Origin: Adiantum capillus-veneris
Taxonomy: Eukaryota; Streptophyta; Polypodiopsida; Polypodiales; Pteridaceae
Direction: 5' to 3'
Length of the DNA: 64,000 nucleotides
NCBI GenBank assembly: GCA_014529385.2
Contig: CM043960.1
Coordinates: 30,629,396-30,693,395, forward strand
Part shown: positions 33,936-45,371 of the stretch, one piece after another
Numbering within the stretch: position 1 is the stretch's first letter
Layout: each line of letters starts with the position of its first letter
Made by a program: the position numbers and the translations under genes
The notes under the pieces: generated by a model
What the model saw: the letters and a program-made list of their open reading frames with translations, nothing else
Databases searched by the model: none
Told to the model about the DNA's origin: nothing

Positions 33936-34756
33936 ATGTTTTCAATGTTTAGGAAGAGGTCATGGCAAAAGGATTGTCCCAAGGAGAAATCTGTTGCTCA
34001 GGGAAAGGAGAAAGAAGTGCACACGATGCAACTGCTGCCTCTTGAGTCTTCCTCAAGATTCTCTACAGTGGAAGTAACACACACTGAGGTGGTGCATGAA
34101 TGTTGTCTCACAGCTTCCATGTGGCAACCAACCTTTGGACCACATGAGTTAGTACGTATGCATGGATATCTGCAAGGGCACAAGGTGCGCATCTTGGTAG
34201 ATGACGATGTACTCACAATTTCATCAATTACGGATTGGTGGAAAAACTCAACCTGCCTCAAACTCCGAGTACCCACAGCTACAAGGTAGCAATGATGAAT
34301 GGACATGATACGGAAATATGGGATACTCAATGCCGAGATGTTCCATTGGAAGTACAAGGGTACTCTACCTGTTTGGATTTTCAGGTTATGAACATGGAAA
34401 GGGCTGATGTGGTTCTTGGTAGGGAGTGGTTGCATAGCCTAGGACCATCATTGAAGCGTAGCTATGAGCACAATAGCTTGATGTTTGAATCCCATGGTGC
34501 ACATGTGTTGTTGGTAGGAGAAAACGATATACCTTCATCACCACTAATTTATACCGTTGAGCTTATGCAACTCATTTCTGATAATGAAATAGATCAGGTT
34601 TTCTTGTGTTACTCACTGTCTCATTTTCTTTCTAACATTGAGTCTGTTGAACATTCCTCAATGCCGCATGCTTCTCTCTTCTCTATTCCACCAATTGCTA
34701 ATTCTAAACAAGCAAACATTGCTAGTCAATTACAAAAATTATTAAAGGAATGTTAA
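33936..34756 (+). pseudogene. Protease of chromovirus B
   Basis: Retropepsin would cleave the polyprotein. The active-site strand reads VRILVDD and then, after a one-base frameshift, THNFINYGLVEKLNLP, the usual context of D(S/D)GxTHNFI. The flap and C-terminal part follow with VVLGREWLHSLGP. The stop at 34754 separates it from RT in the same frame; normally protease and RT are one polyprotein. Confidence 0.75.
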
Positions 34757-35690
34757 GATGTATTTCCTAATGATTTTCCATCAGGATTACCACCGACACG
34801 ATCAATACAACATAGCATTGACGTGTTTGCAGGCTGTAAACCTGTTAGTAAAACACCTTACCGTATGAGTTATTCAAAGGCTGATGAGGTGGAACGTCAG
34901 CTTGCTAACTACCTTAGCAGAGGGTTTATACAACCCAGTTCTTCACCATGGGCTTTGCCTATCCTCTTAGTGAAGAAAAAGGACGGCAGTATGCGCATGT
35001 GCGTAGACTACCAAGGCTTAAATGCGGTTACAGTTAAGAATAAATGCCCATTGCCAAGAGTAGATGAGTTGTTGATAAGCTCACTCATGCTCGCATTTTT
35101 ACGAAAATAGACTTGCGGTCAGGATATCATCAAGTCCGTATTCGACTTGCCGATATACCTAAAACTGCATTCTGAACACGGTTTGGACACTACGAGTTTT
35201 TGGTAATGTCCTTTGGGTTAACCAATGCGCTCGCAACATTCATGACACTTATGGATAGTGTCTTGAAGCCATATTTGGGAAAATTTGTCATTGTTTTCCT
35301 CGATGACATCCTAGTCTATAGTGCTTCTGAAGAAGAACACTTACAACATCTTGGGCAGGTGTTTGAGTTGTTACGAACAAACAAGTTATATGCCAAGGAA
35401 TCTAAATGTGATTTTCTAAAAGATGAAATTCATTATTTAGGGCATGTTATTTCAGCTAACGACCTCTACATGGATCGATCCAAAGTGGATACCATCAGGA
35501 AATGGCCTCCTCCTAAAAATTTGGAAGAATTACATATATTTTTAGGATTTGCAGGTTTTTATCGAAGGTTCGTTAAAAACTATGCTCAAATTGTTGTTCC
35601 TATGATGGATCAACTAAAAGGCAAAGGTAAAGCTTTTCAGTGGGGATCTGCTCAACAACACAGTTTCGATACGCTCAAGGATGCATTAGC
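34757..35690 (+). pseudogene. Reverse transcriptase of chromovirus B
   Basis: RT copies the element RNA. Motifs in order: [46 protein letters not shown], then a frameshift near 35090, [12 protein letters not shown], a TGA near 35173, FLVMSFGLTNALATF, and the catalytic FVIVFLDDILVYS at about 35289. The thumb region ends FLGFAGFYRRFVKNY. Only the frameshift and one stop interrupt it, so B is among the younger elements here. Confidence 0.9.
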
Positions 35691-36231
35691 TACAACTCCT
35701 CTACTGGCTATTGTAGATCCTTTGAAACCATTCGTTTTGGAAACGGATGCCAGTGACGGTGCTATTGGAGCAGTCCTCTTAGAAGACGGATGGCCGATTG
35801 CATTTGAAAGCAAGAATCTTGATGCAGCTCAACATAACTACTCTGCTTACGAACGCGAACTCTATGCAATAGTGTCTGCCTTAAAAAAATGGTGGCATTA
35901 TCTGTATGGTGCTCAGTTCGAGATTGTGTTTGACCATGAAAGCATCAAATGGTTTACACAACAAACGGATTTAAAGGGTCGAAAAGCCAAGTGGACCAAG
36001 ATCCTTCAGGAATATGATGCTAAGCTAACGTATCGCAAAGGCCGATACAATGTAGTGGTAGACGCTCTAAGTCAAATGCCAGAGATCAATTCGCTCTTGT
36101 TCACGGAACTTCGTAGTGAATTTTTAGATTCTCTCAAGGGAAAATATGAGCATGATGAAGCATATTCCAAGTGTGGAGCCATGTTCGAAAGAGGGATCCT
36201 TCTCATTCCAATGACGGTCGTGTACAATTAA
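35691..36231 (+). pseudogene. RNase H of chromovirus B
   Basis: It continues in frame from RT. Motifs are VLETDASDGAIGAVLLEDG, NYSAYERELYAIVSALKKW, FDHESIKWF and VVDALSQMPEI. The acidic residues of the family (Asp of TDAS, Glu of ERELYA, Asp of FDHE and VVDALS) are present. The frame ends at TAA 36229, while the integrase zinc region continues in an overlapping frame, so one frameshift lies near 36180. Confidence 0.85.
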
Positions 36232-37000
36232 CCTCCACACCTAGTTCTCCTTTATCAAGTGATGAACTACAACGATGGAAGCATTTTACCATCAACAATG
36301 GATACCTTCTCCACAAGGGGAGAGTTTGTGTACCGACGGACACAAACATTCGGCGCCAAATTCTTTATGAATGTCATGATAGTCCAAGTGCAGGGCACCC
36401 GGGGATTAGAAAAACTTATGCACTCGTACGACAACATTTTTACTGGCCAAGTCGACATGGCTTTGTTCAAGCTTACGTCTTGCATTGCCAAAAATGTCAA
36501 GTTAACAAGCAGAGCGCCTGAAAGTAGGAGGACTCTTACATCCTTTGGAGATTCTCGATGGAAAATGGGAAAGAATCTCTATGGATTTTATTGTAGGTTT
36601 ACCAACCACTGTAGGAGGTCATGACTCAGTATGGGTGGTCGTAGACAGGTTGACTAAACTATGTAAGTTTATTTCGACCAAATCAACGGTTAAGACACTG
36701 GAACTAGCCAAGTTATTTGTAGACAATCTATACAAATTGTATGGTTTGCCAAGTAACATTGTTACTGACCGTGATCCCAAGTTTGACAGCCACTTTTGGA
36801 GAGTTGTATTTAAATGATTGGGTACACAACTAAACCTCAGTACAACTGATCATCCCAAAACGGATGGTCAAACGGAACGGGTTAACCAGGTGCTAGAGGA
36901 TATGCTAAGAGCATACATCAACAAAAAATAATCAAACTGGAAAAATACTTACCTATTCTCGAGTTTGCCTACAACAGTGCTAAGCATGTCACAACAGGTT
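36171..37000 (+). pseudogene. Integrase of chromovirus B
   Basis: Zinc-binding motif at about 36370-36505: ECHDSPSAGHPGIRKTY ... FYWPSRHGFV ... HCQKCQ (H-x4-H, C-x2-C complete). After a frameshift the core starts at 36545: WERISMDFIVGLP, VTDRDPKFDSHFW, then a stop at 36815, and [18 protein letters not shown] with the catalytic Glu. A further stop lies near 36929. All three acidic residues are present in the DNA, though in an interrupted frame. Confidence 0.85.
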
Positions 37001-37452
37001 TTAGTCCTTTCATGCTCATGTACGGGTTTCAACCTAGGTCACCAGTTAAGGTGGGGTTGGCAACCAAAAGGCCGACGCCTAAATTATCTCCCCGATATTG
37101 TGGGCCTTTCAAAATACTCAAGCGAGTAGGTGATCGTGCCTACAAATTATTACTACCTTCACATTCTCACATTCATCCGGTGTTTCATGTAAGCCATTTA
37201 CGTAAGCGATTACATGGGGACGACAATGTCATTGACCAACAGGTTTTGGTTGATTTTATTGAACCTCCTACCCTACCTCATGAACCTGAACGTGTTCTTG
37301 ATTATCATGAGTTGCGTACACATCATCACGTATGTCAACAAGCCTTAATCAAGTGGGAAGACCGACCTGAAGAAGGTGCCACTTGGGAAAACATTAGTGT
37401 TCTTAAGAAGAAGTTCCCCAGTTTTGTTTTCGAGGACAAAAACTCTTCTTAA
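37001..37452 (+). pseudogene. Integrase C-terminus with chromodomain, chromovirus B
   Basis: The GPY/F region (RYCGPFKILKRVGDRAYKL, HPVFHVSHLRK) is followed by a chromodomain (about 37285-37430): PERVLDYHELR, ALIKWEDRPEEGATWE, LKKKFPSF. In chromoviruses this domain directs insertion to particular chromatin. The stop TAA at 37450 runs into the polypurine tract. This defines B as a chromodomain Ty3 element. Confidence 0.9.
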
Positions 37453-37461
37453 GGGGGGGAG
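37451..37461 (+). promoter_or_regulatory. Polypurine tract of chromovirus B
   Basis: AAGGGGGGGAG overlaps the last codon's TAA and lies four bases before the LTR start. Confidence 0.85.
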
Positions 37462-37464
37462 TAA

Positions 37465-37760
37465 TGTCAGGACACCGGCAAGGCCGGACTAGACAAGGTT
37501 AGGGCCGGGCTAGGCGGTGTGGAACAGGGAGTCCAACTAGGGCAAAGGGCCAGGGGCTTGCCTATATAATGGGTGGTTGGGTGGTGGACTCTCAGGCTCT
37601 AGCTTCCTTTGTCTTACAGCACCTTTGACGATAATTCCTTATGAAAGATTCTGCATACCCATCACATCTATGCATGTTGGTTTCATTCAAAGGTAGGAAT
37701 GATGGTCTATCCTACCTCTACTATCAATGAGATTCTATTCAATCAAGCACCATGGTGCCC
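37465..37760 (+). mobile_element. 3' LTR of chromovirus B (start; end not resolved)
   Basis: It begins TGTCAGGACACCGGCAAGG, a start typical of chromovirus LTRs, with a TATA-like TATATAAT at 37563-37570 and transcript-start-like CT-rich DNA after it. I could not find a second full LTR, so the right end given is arbitrary. Confidence 0.55.
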
Positions 37761-38227
37761 ATGCAGAGGACATTCAAAATGCTAAAAACTTGCTTTTGTG
37801 TTCTTTTAAAGCTATGCAACATGGATCCACATAATTTGTCCTTAATGATTGAAATTTTCCTTGTGTTGCACACCATCTCCATAGTTCATGGAGAATCATT
37901 CATCTATTGATTCAATGAAACAGAAAGAGACCTCAAAGATGAGCAATTAGAAGGTGAGACTCAGCACAATGCAAGAAGCTGCATGGTTGAGCTCCAAGTA
38001 GTGAGACCCATGACAACCCCAAACTTAATTGCACATGGGCAAGTTGAGGTGGATAAAGAAGCTAGAATGCTTGGCAATGGATCTAATCAACGTAAGAACT
38101 TACAAAATTAAAATACAAAGATTTCAGATGTAGATAGGTACAAATTGTGTTTTCCAATTATGTGTTGAAAAGTAAACTCTCTCTCACACTCTCTGTAAAC
38201 GCGGCTTCAATGAGGTTTAGCCCACTC
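37761..38227. other. Non-coding spacer
   Basis: AT-rich; nothing recognised. Confidence 0.3.
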
Positions 38228-38826
<599 letters not shown>

Positions 38827-39519
38827 ATGTCTTTATTTGGCATTCCGATCTCATGTATCAAATTCCTTACGGTGGCAATCGCACCAAGAAGGGATCCTGC
38901 CGTGCGCCAAGAAGCAAGGATTACCGCCCTCGAGGCTCAGATCTAAGAACTCATTGGAGAAAATGAGGTACTCAAGGAACTCTTGCTTAAGCTAGAGGAG
39001 ATAAAGGAATTAGAGAGCCTACTCATGAAAGCCCAAGGTGTTGAAGCCTCCCTTATCGATACCATCAAGGCAATGAAGAAAGTCCATGAAACGACACACA
39101 AAAAGATTGACACCAAGATACAAGCAGTTTTACAAGAATCCCTTGGCATTAAGCTCAGGATTGGAGAACTTCACTCACCAAGGTGCAACATGAAGGACAC
39201 TCTCGAAGAAGTAATTGCCAAACTCAATGACATTCTTCAACCTGTCAACATCAAGCTTGAAACTGTTTCTTGGATCAATGACACACACATGCATGTGCCA
39301 CCCGAGGATTGTATCCTCACCTTCAAGGAAGAAGAATAACGCATAGAGCTACTATACCAATCTCGCCTCCTCTGGGAAAAAATGTTTTGGATCGCTAAAG
39401 AGTTGATCAGTAATCAACTCAAAGTTAAAGCAAACGATCTCAAGAAGGTACACAAAGCCCGCAAACAAGGTAAATAGGCAGTCTACCAAGGTGGTAAAGC
39501 CATCATCCAAGAATTTTGA
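38827..39519 (+). pseudogene. Family F coiled-coil ORF, copy 1 (231 codons)
   Basis: From the ATG at 38827 (MSLFGIPIS) one frame runs to TGA at 39517, interrupted by three stops (about 38944, 39337, 39475). The N-terminal part is basic (APRRDPAVRQEAR). A coiled coil follows (ALEAQI, ENEVLKELLLKLEEIKELE, then KAMKKVHETTHKKIDTKI), and a C-terminal part contains KELISNQLKVKANDLKKVH and GGKAIIQEF. Copy 2 at 54697 has the same ends, so the start and stop are supported by comparison. I recognise no family; a Gag-like or host-derived gene carried by a repeat are both possible. Confidence 0.6.
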
Positions 39520-40001
39520 AATCCAAAATAGGCTCTCCCTATAGGTGCCCCCCCTAGGTTTTGTTTTTCCCTTTTCTTTTTACCCTCTCAATGATATGTA
39601 TCATCATATTTTGCTTAGATGAACCCGTTGTAATGTTTGTTTTTAGTCCCATGGGTCATATCTTACCTTCGTGGACGATTATTCTGTGTGTGTGTGTGTG
39701 TGTGTGCACGTATGCCTTTTGATTGAGTTTGACAACAAATGTGCAGTTATGAAGAATGACATGATATTGAATGGAATTTTTGTTGTAGTGAGTGTAATTT
39801 CTAGCTAGCTCATTATTTTGAAATGTTAGGCGAGCTTATGATTGATAATAAAAGTGAGAGAGCCCCAATGACATGGTGAGTATGATGATGGTTTCCCGAT
39901 GTCTTATGCATGATGTCTCCCAAGTGGGCACGATGATTCCACGGTGGAAAAGTGGAAAGGAAGCAAACAAGGTGAGAAGAAATTTCTTATGAGGGCCTAC
40001 T

Positions 40002-40131
<130 letters not shown>

Positions 40132-40430
40132 ATGAGGGAGCCGCTTAAAATAGGGAATGTAGGAGGAACCAAATCAATCCGATGTATTTTTTACAAAAGC
40201 TAAAAACAATTGGTGCACCCAATGTGGAAAGCTTCTAGCACTCAAGATTACAATAAGAGCTTCTGTTAAGCGTGTTGTTAGTGATTAATGTGCATTTGAT
40301 TGGTAATAGCAGCAGTCCCATGGTGGTTTTTTAATAATACTATTGCCCTCTCTGTCTTCTCTAAGATGATGCTCACTGCGATATAATCACACAATAGTCT
40401 AAGTTAACTAGTCTGGCCAACGGCCTTCAC

Positions 40431-40542
<112 letters not shown>

Positions 40543-41187
40543 GTTTCTAGGAGCTGCAAGGCACACATGCTGGAGCAAGGAACGCTTACCATGTGTCAAT
40601 GGGGGGACCGCAATCCCTCCCCCTTTTATTGTAGTATAGATAAAGGCATTGTAGCTTAAATTAGACCACCCTTAAGGACACTTTCACTTTTATGGATCCA
40701 CTTTAAGTTTTTTTGTGCTTCTTCTTTTTTTATACTCTCCTAATGTCACCAGTTCCACCAAGTTGATCAATAGATTTTTGTCCTCTTAAATCTCAATGGT
40801 AGCATTGATAAGTGGCCATGCAATTATTGGGGTTGGCCTTCTTATATAAATTGTGTGCAAGGTGGAGCCCTCAATCACAAGCCAAGCATTCTTATTGAAA
40901 CCTCGCTTCATAAGCCATGTGGAAGCCACTAAGGGCTTTGTATCCTACAGGTGGCATGGATATACTTCACTAAAAGTGAAAACTTTCAGTTGTTCATCAA
41001 TGCAAGGGTATGTTGTCAGGCCGCTTTGCAAGCATAGGATGAAAGATAAAAATTTGTATGCATTTTTGGAGTTTTGTAAATCTTGTGATTTATGCCACAA
41101 TGTGTTATGATATCAGGTTGATTTAAATGTTGGGGCCATTAAATGAGGTTTGATGCATGTAAGCCAAGATGACAAGGTATTGGCACT

Positions 41188-41273
41188 TGTAACAACTCTT
41201 CCTAAAAATTTCATGTGAACCACCTTTTGTAATGTATTATTGTGCTTATCAACTTTGCATCAGGCCTCTAATT

Positions 41274-41351
<78 letters not shown>

Positions 41352-41584
41352 CAAATCCTAGTTGAGCACAAACTCTAGCTCTGTCTCCCTCCCTGTCTCC
41401 CCCTAGGCGAGGGTGGCCCTGTGGGGGGTGGTACTTTTCAACCCCACCCTACTCAAGCCAAAATATCCCACATCCAAATGCGACCCTTGCCCGCTCACCC
41501 ATTTGCAAACCAGACACTCTTGACAACACGGGCAACCTCAGATTCACCTCTCTTGATCACTACAGAGCCGATGATCATGGTGGC
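41188..41584 (+). repeat. Family F copy 2, 5' part, cut by element A
   Basis: It repeats 38228-38650: CTTGTAACAACTCTTCC, a CT run (41275-41344), CCCTGTCTCCCCCTAGGCGAG and CTACAGAGCCGATGATCATGG. It stops at GTGGC, one half of element A's target duplication, and resumes after 54520. Confidence 0.85.
41580..41584 (+). repeat. Target-site duplication of element A, left (GTGGC)
   Basis: GTGGC precedes the 5' LTR and is repeated at 54516-54520 after the 3' LTR. F copy 1 shows the empty-site equivalent (GGCGGCTGATTCTCCC). Confidence 0.9.
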
Positions 41585-42655
41585 TATTGAAAGGACGCCC
41601 TTTCAACAACGTTTCCATAAAGATTCCATTAAAGATTCCTCAAAGATTCTGTAAAGATTCCACATGAAGATAGTGATGAAGTAATGAAGATGAAGATGGA
41701 TGATGCAACATGAAGATACGAGTTCATGGACGTCATCGAATATCCCGTTATTATTATTCTGAGCCATTACGGCCACTTTTGTAATGTTTACGGGAACCTC
41801 ACATTTTAAGTCGGCACTTGTATTTTGGCCATAGATGCTTGTATAAAGAGTAAAGCCAAGTCAGTTTCTTGTAATAAAGCTCTGTAGAAGCCTAGGGACA
41901 ATTCAGGTCATTTGGACGGACATTAGGTTTGAAGGCTTGGTATATAAGCTAAAACCTAAGGCTTTGTAAAAAACACATTACGTTATCTCAATTAATATAC
42001 AGTCGTGGGTTTTGTAGCACACAGTAGTGAGCTTCATGCACACACACCGTCGCGCACACTAATCACATTGCAGATATCAGAGTAGGAGCATGTTAGCATC
42101 GAGGAGCTCTCCGCGTCGACGCAAGCAATGCAAGCCGAGGACCACATCGCGAGCCCGCCTGCTACGAGCTATATTTGGTCGTAAGTACCTCAAACGACAT
42201 CCGTTCTGAATGATCGAGTAGTCGTTAGAATCAGGGGGAGAAGCTCTTCGTGTTGATGTCTTTGTAGATCAGTTCCGAACACTTTGAAAATTGCTGTTTT
42301 GAGTCTATCGCGACAACGATTAGAGATCTTACAGTTATGGTTTTTAGGGTTTAGGTGTTTGGCCATATAGGATATGTCCTTGTGAGTCTTGCACTCCGAT
42401 TTCGAGTCATTCTGATATGATTTGAGACTGTTTCAAGCTTGTAGTGTTTCGTAGGATGCGTTGTCTGTTTCTTTGCTTTATGGTAGTGTTGTGGTAGGAT
42501 TAGTGAATGTAGAGTGTTGTTCGTGTCTAGCTCAGGGTTGACAACCCAGAGATTGCCTCCATGCACTGGTCGGGTCATCTACGTCCTCGGATTGACAGTT
42601 TGTTGGTCTGTGTTCTCGCTGTGCTCCATCGTCCGTCGCGGCATACCCGCTAACA
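41585..42655 (+). mobile_element. 5' LTR of element A (1071 bp)
   Basis: It begins TATTGAAAGG (TG changed to TA) and ends CCCGCTAACA. A TATA box candidate is TATATAAG at 41941-41948. GTCGTAAGTACC near 42180 is splice-donor-like. The half-palindrome GAGTCTATCGCGAC is at 42301, and the 60-bp conserved block is at 42538-42597. It is 27 bp longer than the 3' LTR because of an extra GATGAAG-rich segment near 41665-41700. Confidence 0.9.
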
Positions 42656-42656
42656 T

Positions 42657-42674
42657 TGGCGCCGTTGCCAGGGA
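42657..42674 (+). promoter_or_regulatory. Primer-binding site of element A, tRNA-Asp type
   Basis: TGGCGCCGTTGCCAGGGA matches the complement of the plant tRNA-Asp 3' end with one difference, one base after the LTR. Confidence 0.9.
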
Positions 42675-45371
42675 CGAAGCGCCTAAACTAGCGTAGACCG
42701 CATCACTCGTGTTTGATAGTATAGCGTTTCTCTAGAGTTTTCTAGAGTGTTGTCACCATTTGCCTTCTTAGTGGGAAGTCAGAGAGCGGATCTCTTGACT
42801 GAGGGATAGCCAGGGAGCCTGCGTCTCACCGAGGTGGTCCACCATGAGGTTGAGGTATGGTTATATTATTTTGTTGTGTGTTTAGATTAGGTTTTATGGT
42901 TTGTGTGTTTGGTTGTGACTTATGGTTGTGAAGAACTTGAAAGAGAAAAAAAAACGCAAAGAAAAACGAAAAAGGTAAGTAGGAGGTTGTTTGCTTGCCA
43001 GAAAGCAAAAACAACCATTCAACCATCCAAAGTAGGACTTTAGGTAGTGTAGGACATCTGATGTTGATCTAGAGCAATTTTGACATGAAAATGTGCTTGA
43101 AAACGCAAAAGGCGGAATTGTGCTGATTATGGTAAAAGTGCTCTAAAATGGTCGTTTGAAAGCCGATTTGAGTGCTTGTTTTTGCATTGGAGACCTTAAG
43201 GTAGGGGGAAAACACAGAGTTGGTTCAATCCCAAAAAAAAAAAAAAAAAAAAAACCCAAAAAAAATCTGAAACCAAATCTGCAATTTTCAAAAAAGTTTC
43301 ACCTCAAGACCTTGTTTTGCATATGCTCTAGAGCTTGTATGTGAAATTTCAAAGCATTTGCATCAGTGCTTGTGCATCTAAGTGGGAATTTGCTTTTTCT
43401 GAGTGTAAGGAGTATTTGGGTGAAATGCTTGAATCCAACGGAATAGAAGTCCAAATTGAATGAAACTTTGGGGATAGGCTTCTAAGGGCATTGGGAACCA
43501 AACTGTCCAAAAACAGAGAAAAAAATCACTTCCCAGTGGCTCTCTGCCCAGTCTATCGCGATAGACTGATGAATTGGAGATAGACTCACAATCAGACTAA
43601 ACCCCTCATACCACAGGTAAAACACATCAATACAAGGCTGCTCCCAAAAATTGAGTGTACTTGGACACCTACTTGACCACTAAACCTCAAGTCTGGTGTT
43701 TTGAGTCAGACTTCAGAGACACATTGGGTAAAGGGACTTGACCAAATTTCCAAACCTTGTGAAACTTGGTATACATGATCTACAGAGGGTAGGGAACACA
43801 TCTGTGAAGAGAAAATTTGAAAAAAGTGTCATTTTAGCATACTTAGTGAGTCTATCGCGATAGACTAAGAACCCAGTGATAGAAACTGAATTTTTCAAAA
43901 ACCTCTGTGGCATAGCTTGGAAAGGTGCTATAGAGGACACATTAAAATTTTGAAGTCATTTGGACATCAGAAAGTGGGTCTAAGACCATTTGAGAGGATT
44001 CAGCTTGTAGAAAACACCAGATTTGGTCTAACTGACAAAGTAAAAGTCCAAACCACTTGAAAATTGGTAGGAGGACTAAGGAGAGGTGTTGGAACACAAT
44101 GGTATAGTCAAAGTTCAAGTTTGACCTATAAAAGGGGTACTTGTTGAGTCTATCATGATAGACTCAAAGCAGGGCCAAAGAAATTGAAATTTTCAAAACC
44201 CTCTGGAGCATAGCTTGTTTAGCCTCTCAGGAGGTTACACACAAAATTTAGTGGATTTTGGACATTGGGAAGTCATCCTAAGTCTATTTTCTAGTGATCA
44301 GATAGACTCAGAATTCTAGAGTTGGAGTTAGAGACCTAAGAAAAAGTCCAAAACAAGTGAAAATTGGTGAGCAAGGTGTACAAAGCATAGGGAACACAGT
44401 GGTAAAGAGAAATCTGGAAAATTTTCAAAACTGAAGAATCTACTGAGTCTATTGCGATAGACTAGGGTTTTTTCACAAAAATTGAAAATTTTAAAAATTG
44501 ACCTTAGGGCCTTGTTCTACATGTTTTTGTGAGCCTATGGTTAAAATTTGGAGTATTGTAAGTGCATCTAAGAAGATTACTTCATAAGATTAGAAAAGAG
44601 ACTGTTGTTTGATGCAAGTTACAAAGGAAAAGTATTCCAAACTGCTTGAAACTTGGTGAGTAGTATCTCAAGAGAAGGGGGAACTCAAATCTGTAAAAAC
44701 AGTTGAAAAACTGTATCCCAGTAACACTCTGGTGAGTCTATCGCGATAGACTTAGGAATTCACTGTAGAAAATTCAAAATTCAAAATTCAAATCTGACTT
44801 CATATTTGGGTTCAGAAGGCCCATTATACCCTGTACACAAAGTTTGAGTGCATTTGGACATCTGCAAGGGGTACTTTGTGAGTCTATCGCGATAGACAAC
44901 TGAGGAAAAAATTTTGAGAAAATTTTTGAAACCAAGTATACCACTGGGTTTATCATTGCCTAAGGAGTGCACACACCAATTTTGGGCTCAAACTGACCAC
45001 TTGCAAAAACATCAGATAGAGCAACTTTCCAAATTACATCTCACTGTTTTGGTCATAACTTTCACATACGGACTCCGATTCCAAAACTTTTTTTTATCAA
45101 AACGTAGCTTGAGAGCAGCACTACAGATCTTAGAGTAAAATGACCAAAATGGTTGCCAACGGCATACATTTTGGTTAGTTTTGAAAAAAACGTTGTTTAA
45201 GGCCTCAAAATGCATCTGGAAGTCAGGGGTGTCTAAAACCGACAATTTGAGAGAATTGTGAGAAAACGCTCACGGTTTTGGACATAGTTTTGGATTTTCC
45301 CTGACCAAAACACTTGAACACACTAAGAGAGGTATTACTACAGCAAGCTAGATCTATTAAGCCTAGAAGTC
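42675..45371 (+). other. Long leader of element A
   Basis: 2.7 kb without coding potential before Gag's ATG. It has an A22 run at 43233-43254 and, from 43500, degenerate 298 bp repeats. Each repeat carries a palindrome and recurring phrases such as 'GTCATTTGGACATC', 'TTGAAAATTGGT' and 'AGGGAACACA'. Confidence 0.8.
43550..44897. repeat. Palindrome array 3 (AGTCTATCGCGATAGACT)
   Basis: Six copies: 43550-43567 (perfect 18 bp), 43849-43866 (perfect), 44144-44167 (perfect 24 bp with core TCATGA), 44446-44463 (one mismatched pair, TTGCGA), 44735-44752 (perfect) and 44881-44897 (last base lost). Centre spacing is 299, 298, 299, 289 and 146 bp. The palindrome is much better conserved than the DNA between copies. 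Confidence 0.95.

Noticed and set aside
40853-41110. 85-codon frame with several Cys residues
   Set aside because: Cys spacing does not fit a zinc-finger or repeat protein I know, and nothing flanks it; left as unassigned.
42657-42674. PBS sequences read as tRNA gene fragments
   Set aside because: Only the 18 or 12 bases complementary to the tRNA 3' end are present and they sit just after LTR ends; no cloverleaf follows.
43550-44897. Regular palindromic repeats as a CRISPR array
   Set aside because: Spacing is ~300 bp, spacers are themselves degenerate repeats, and the DNA is a plant retroelement leader.
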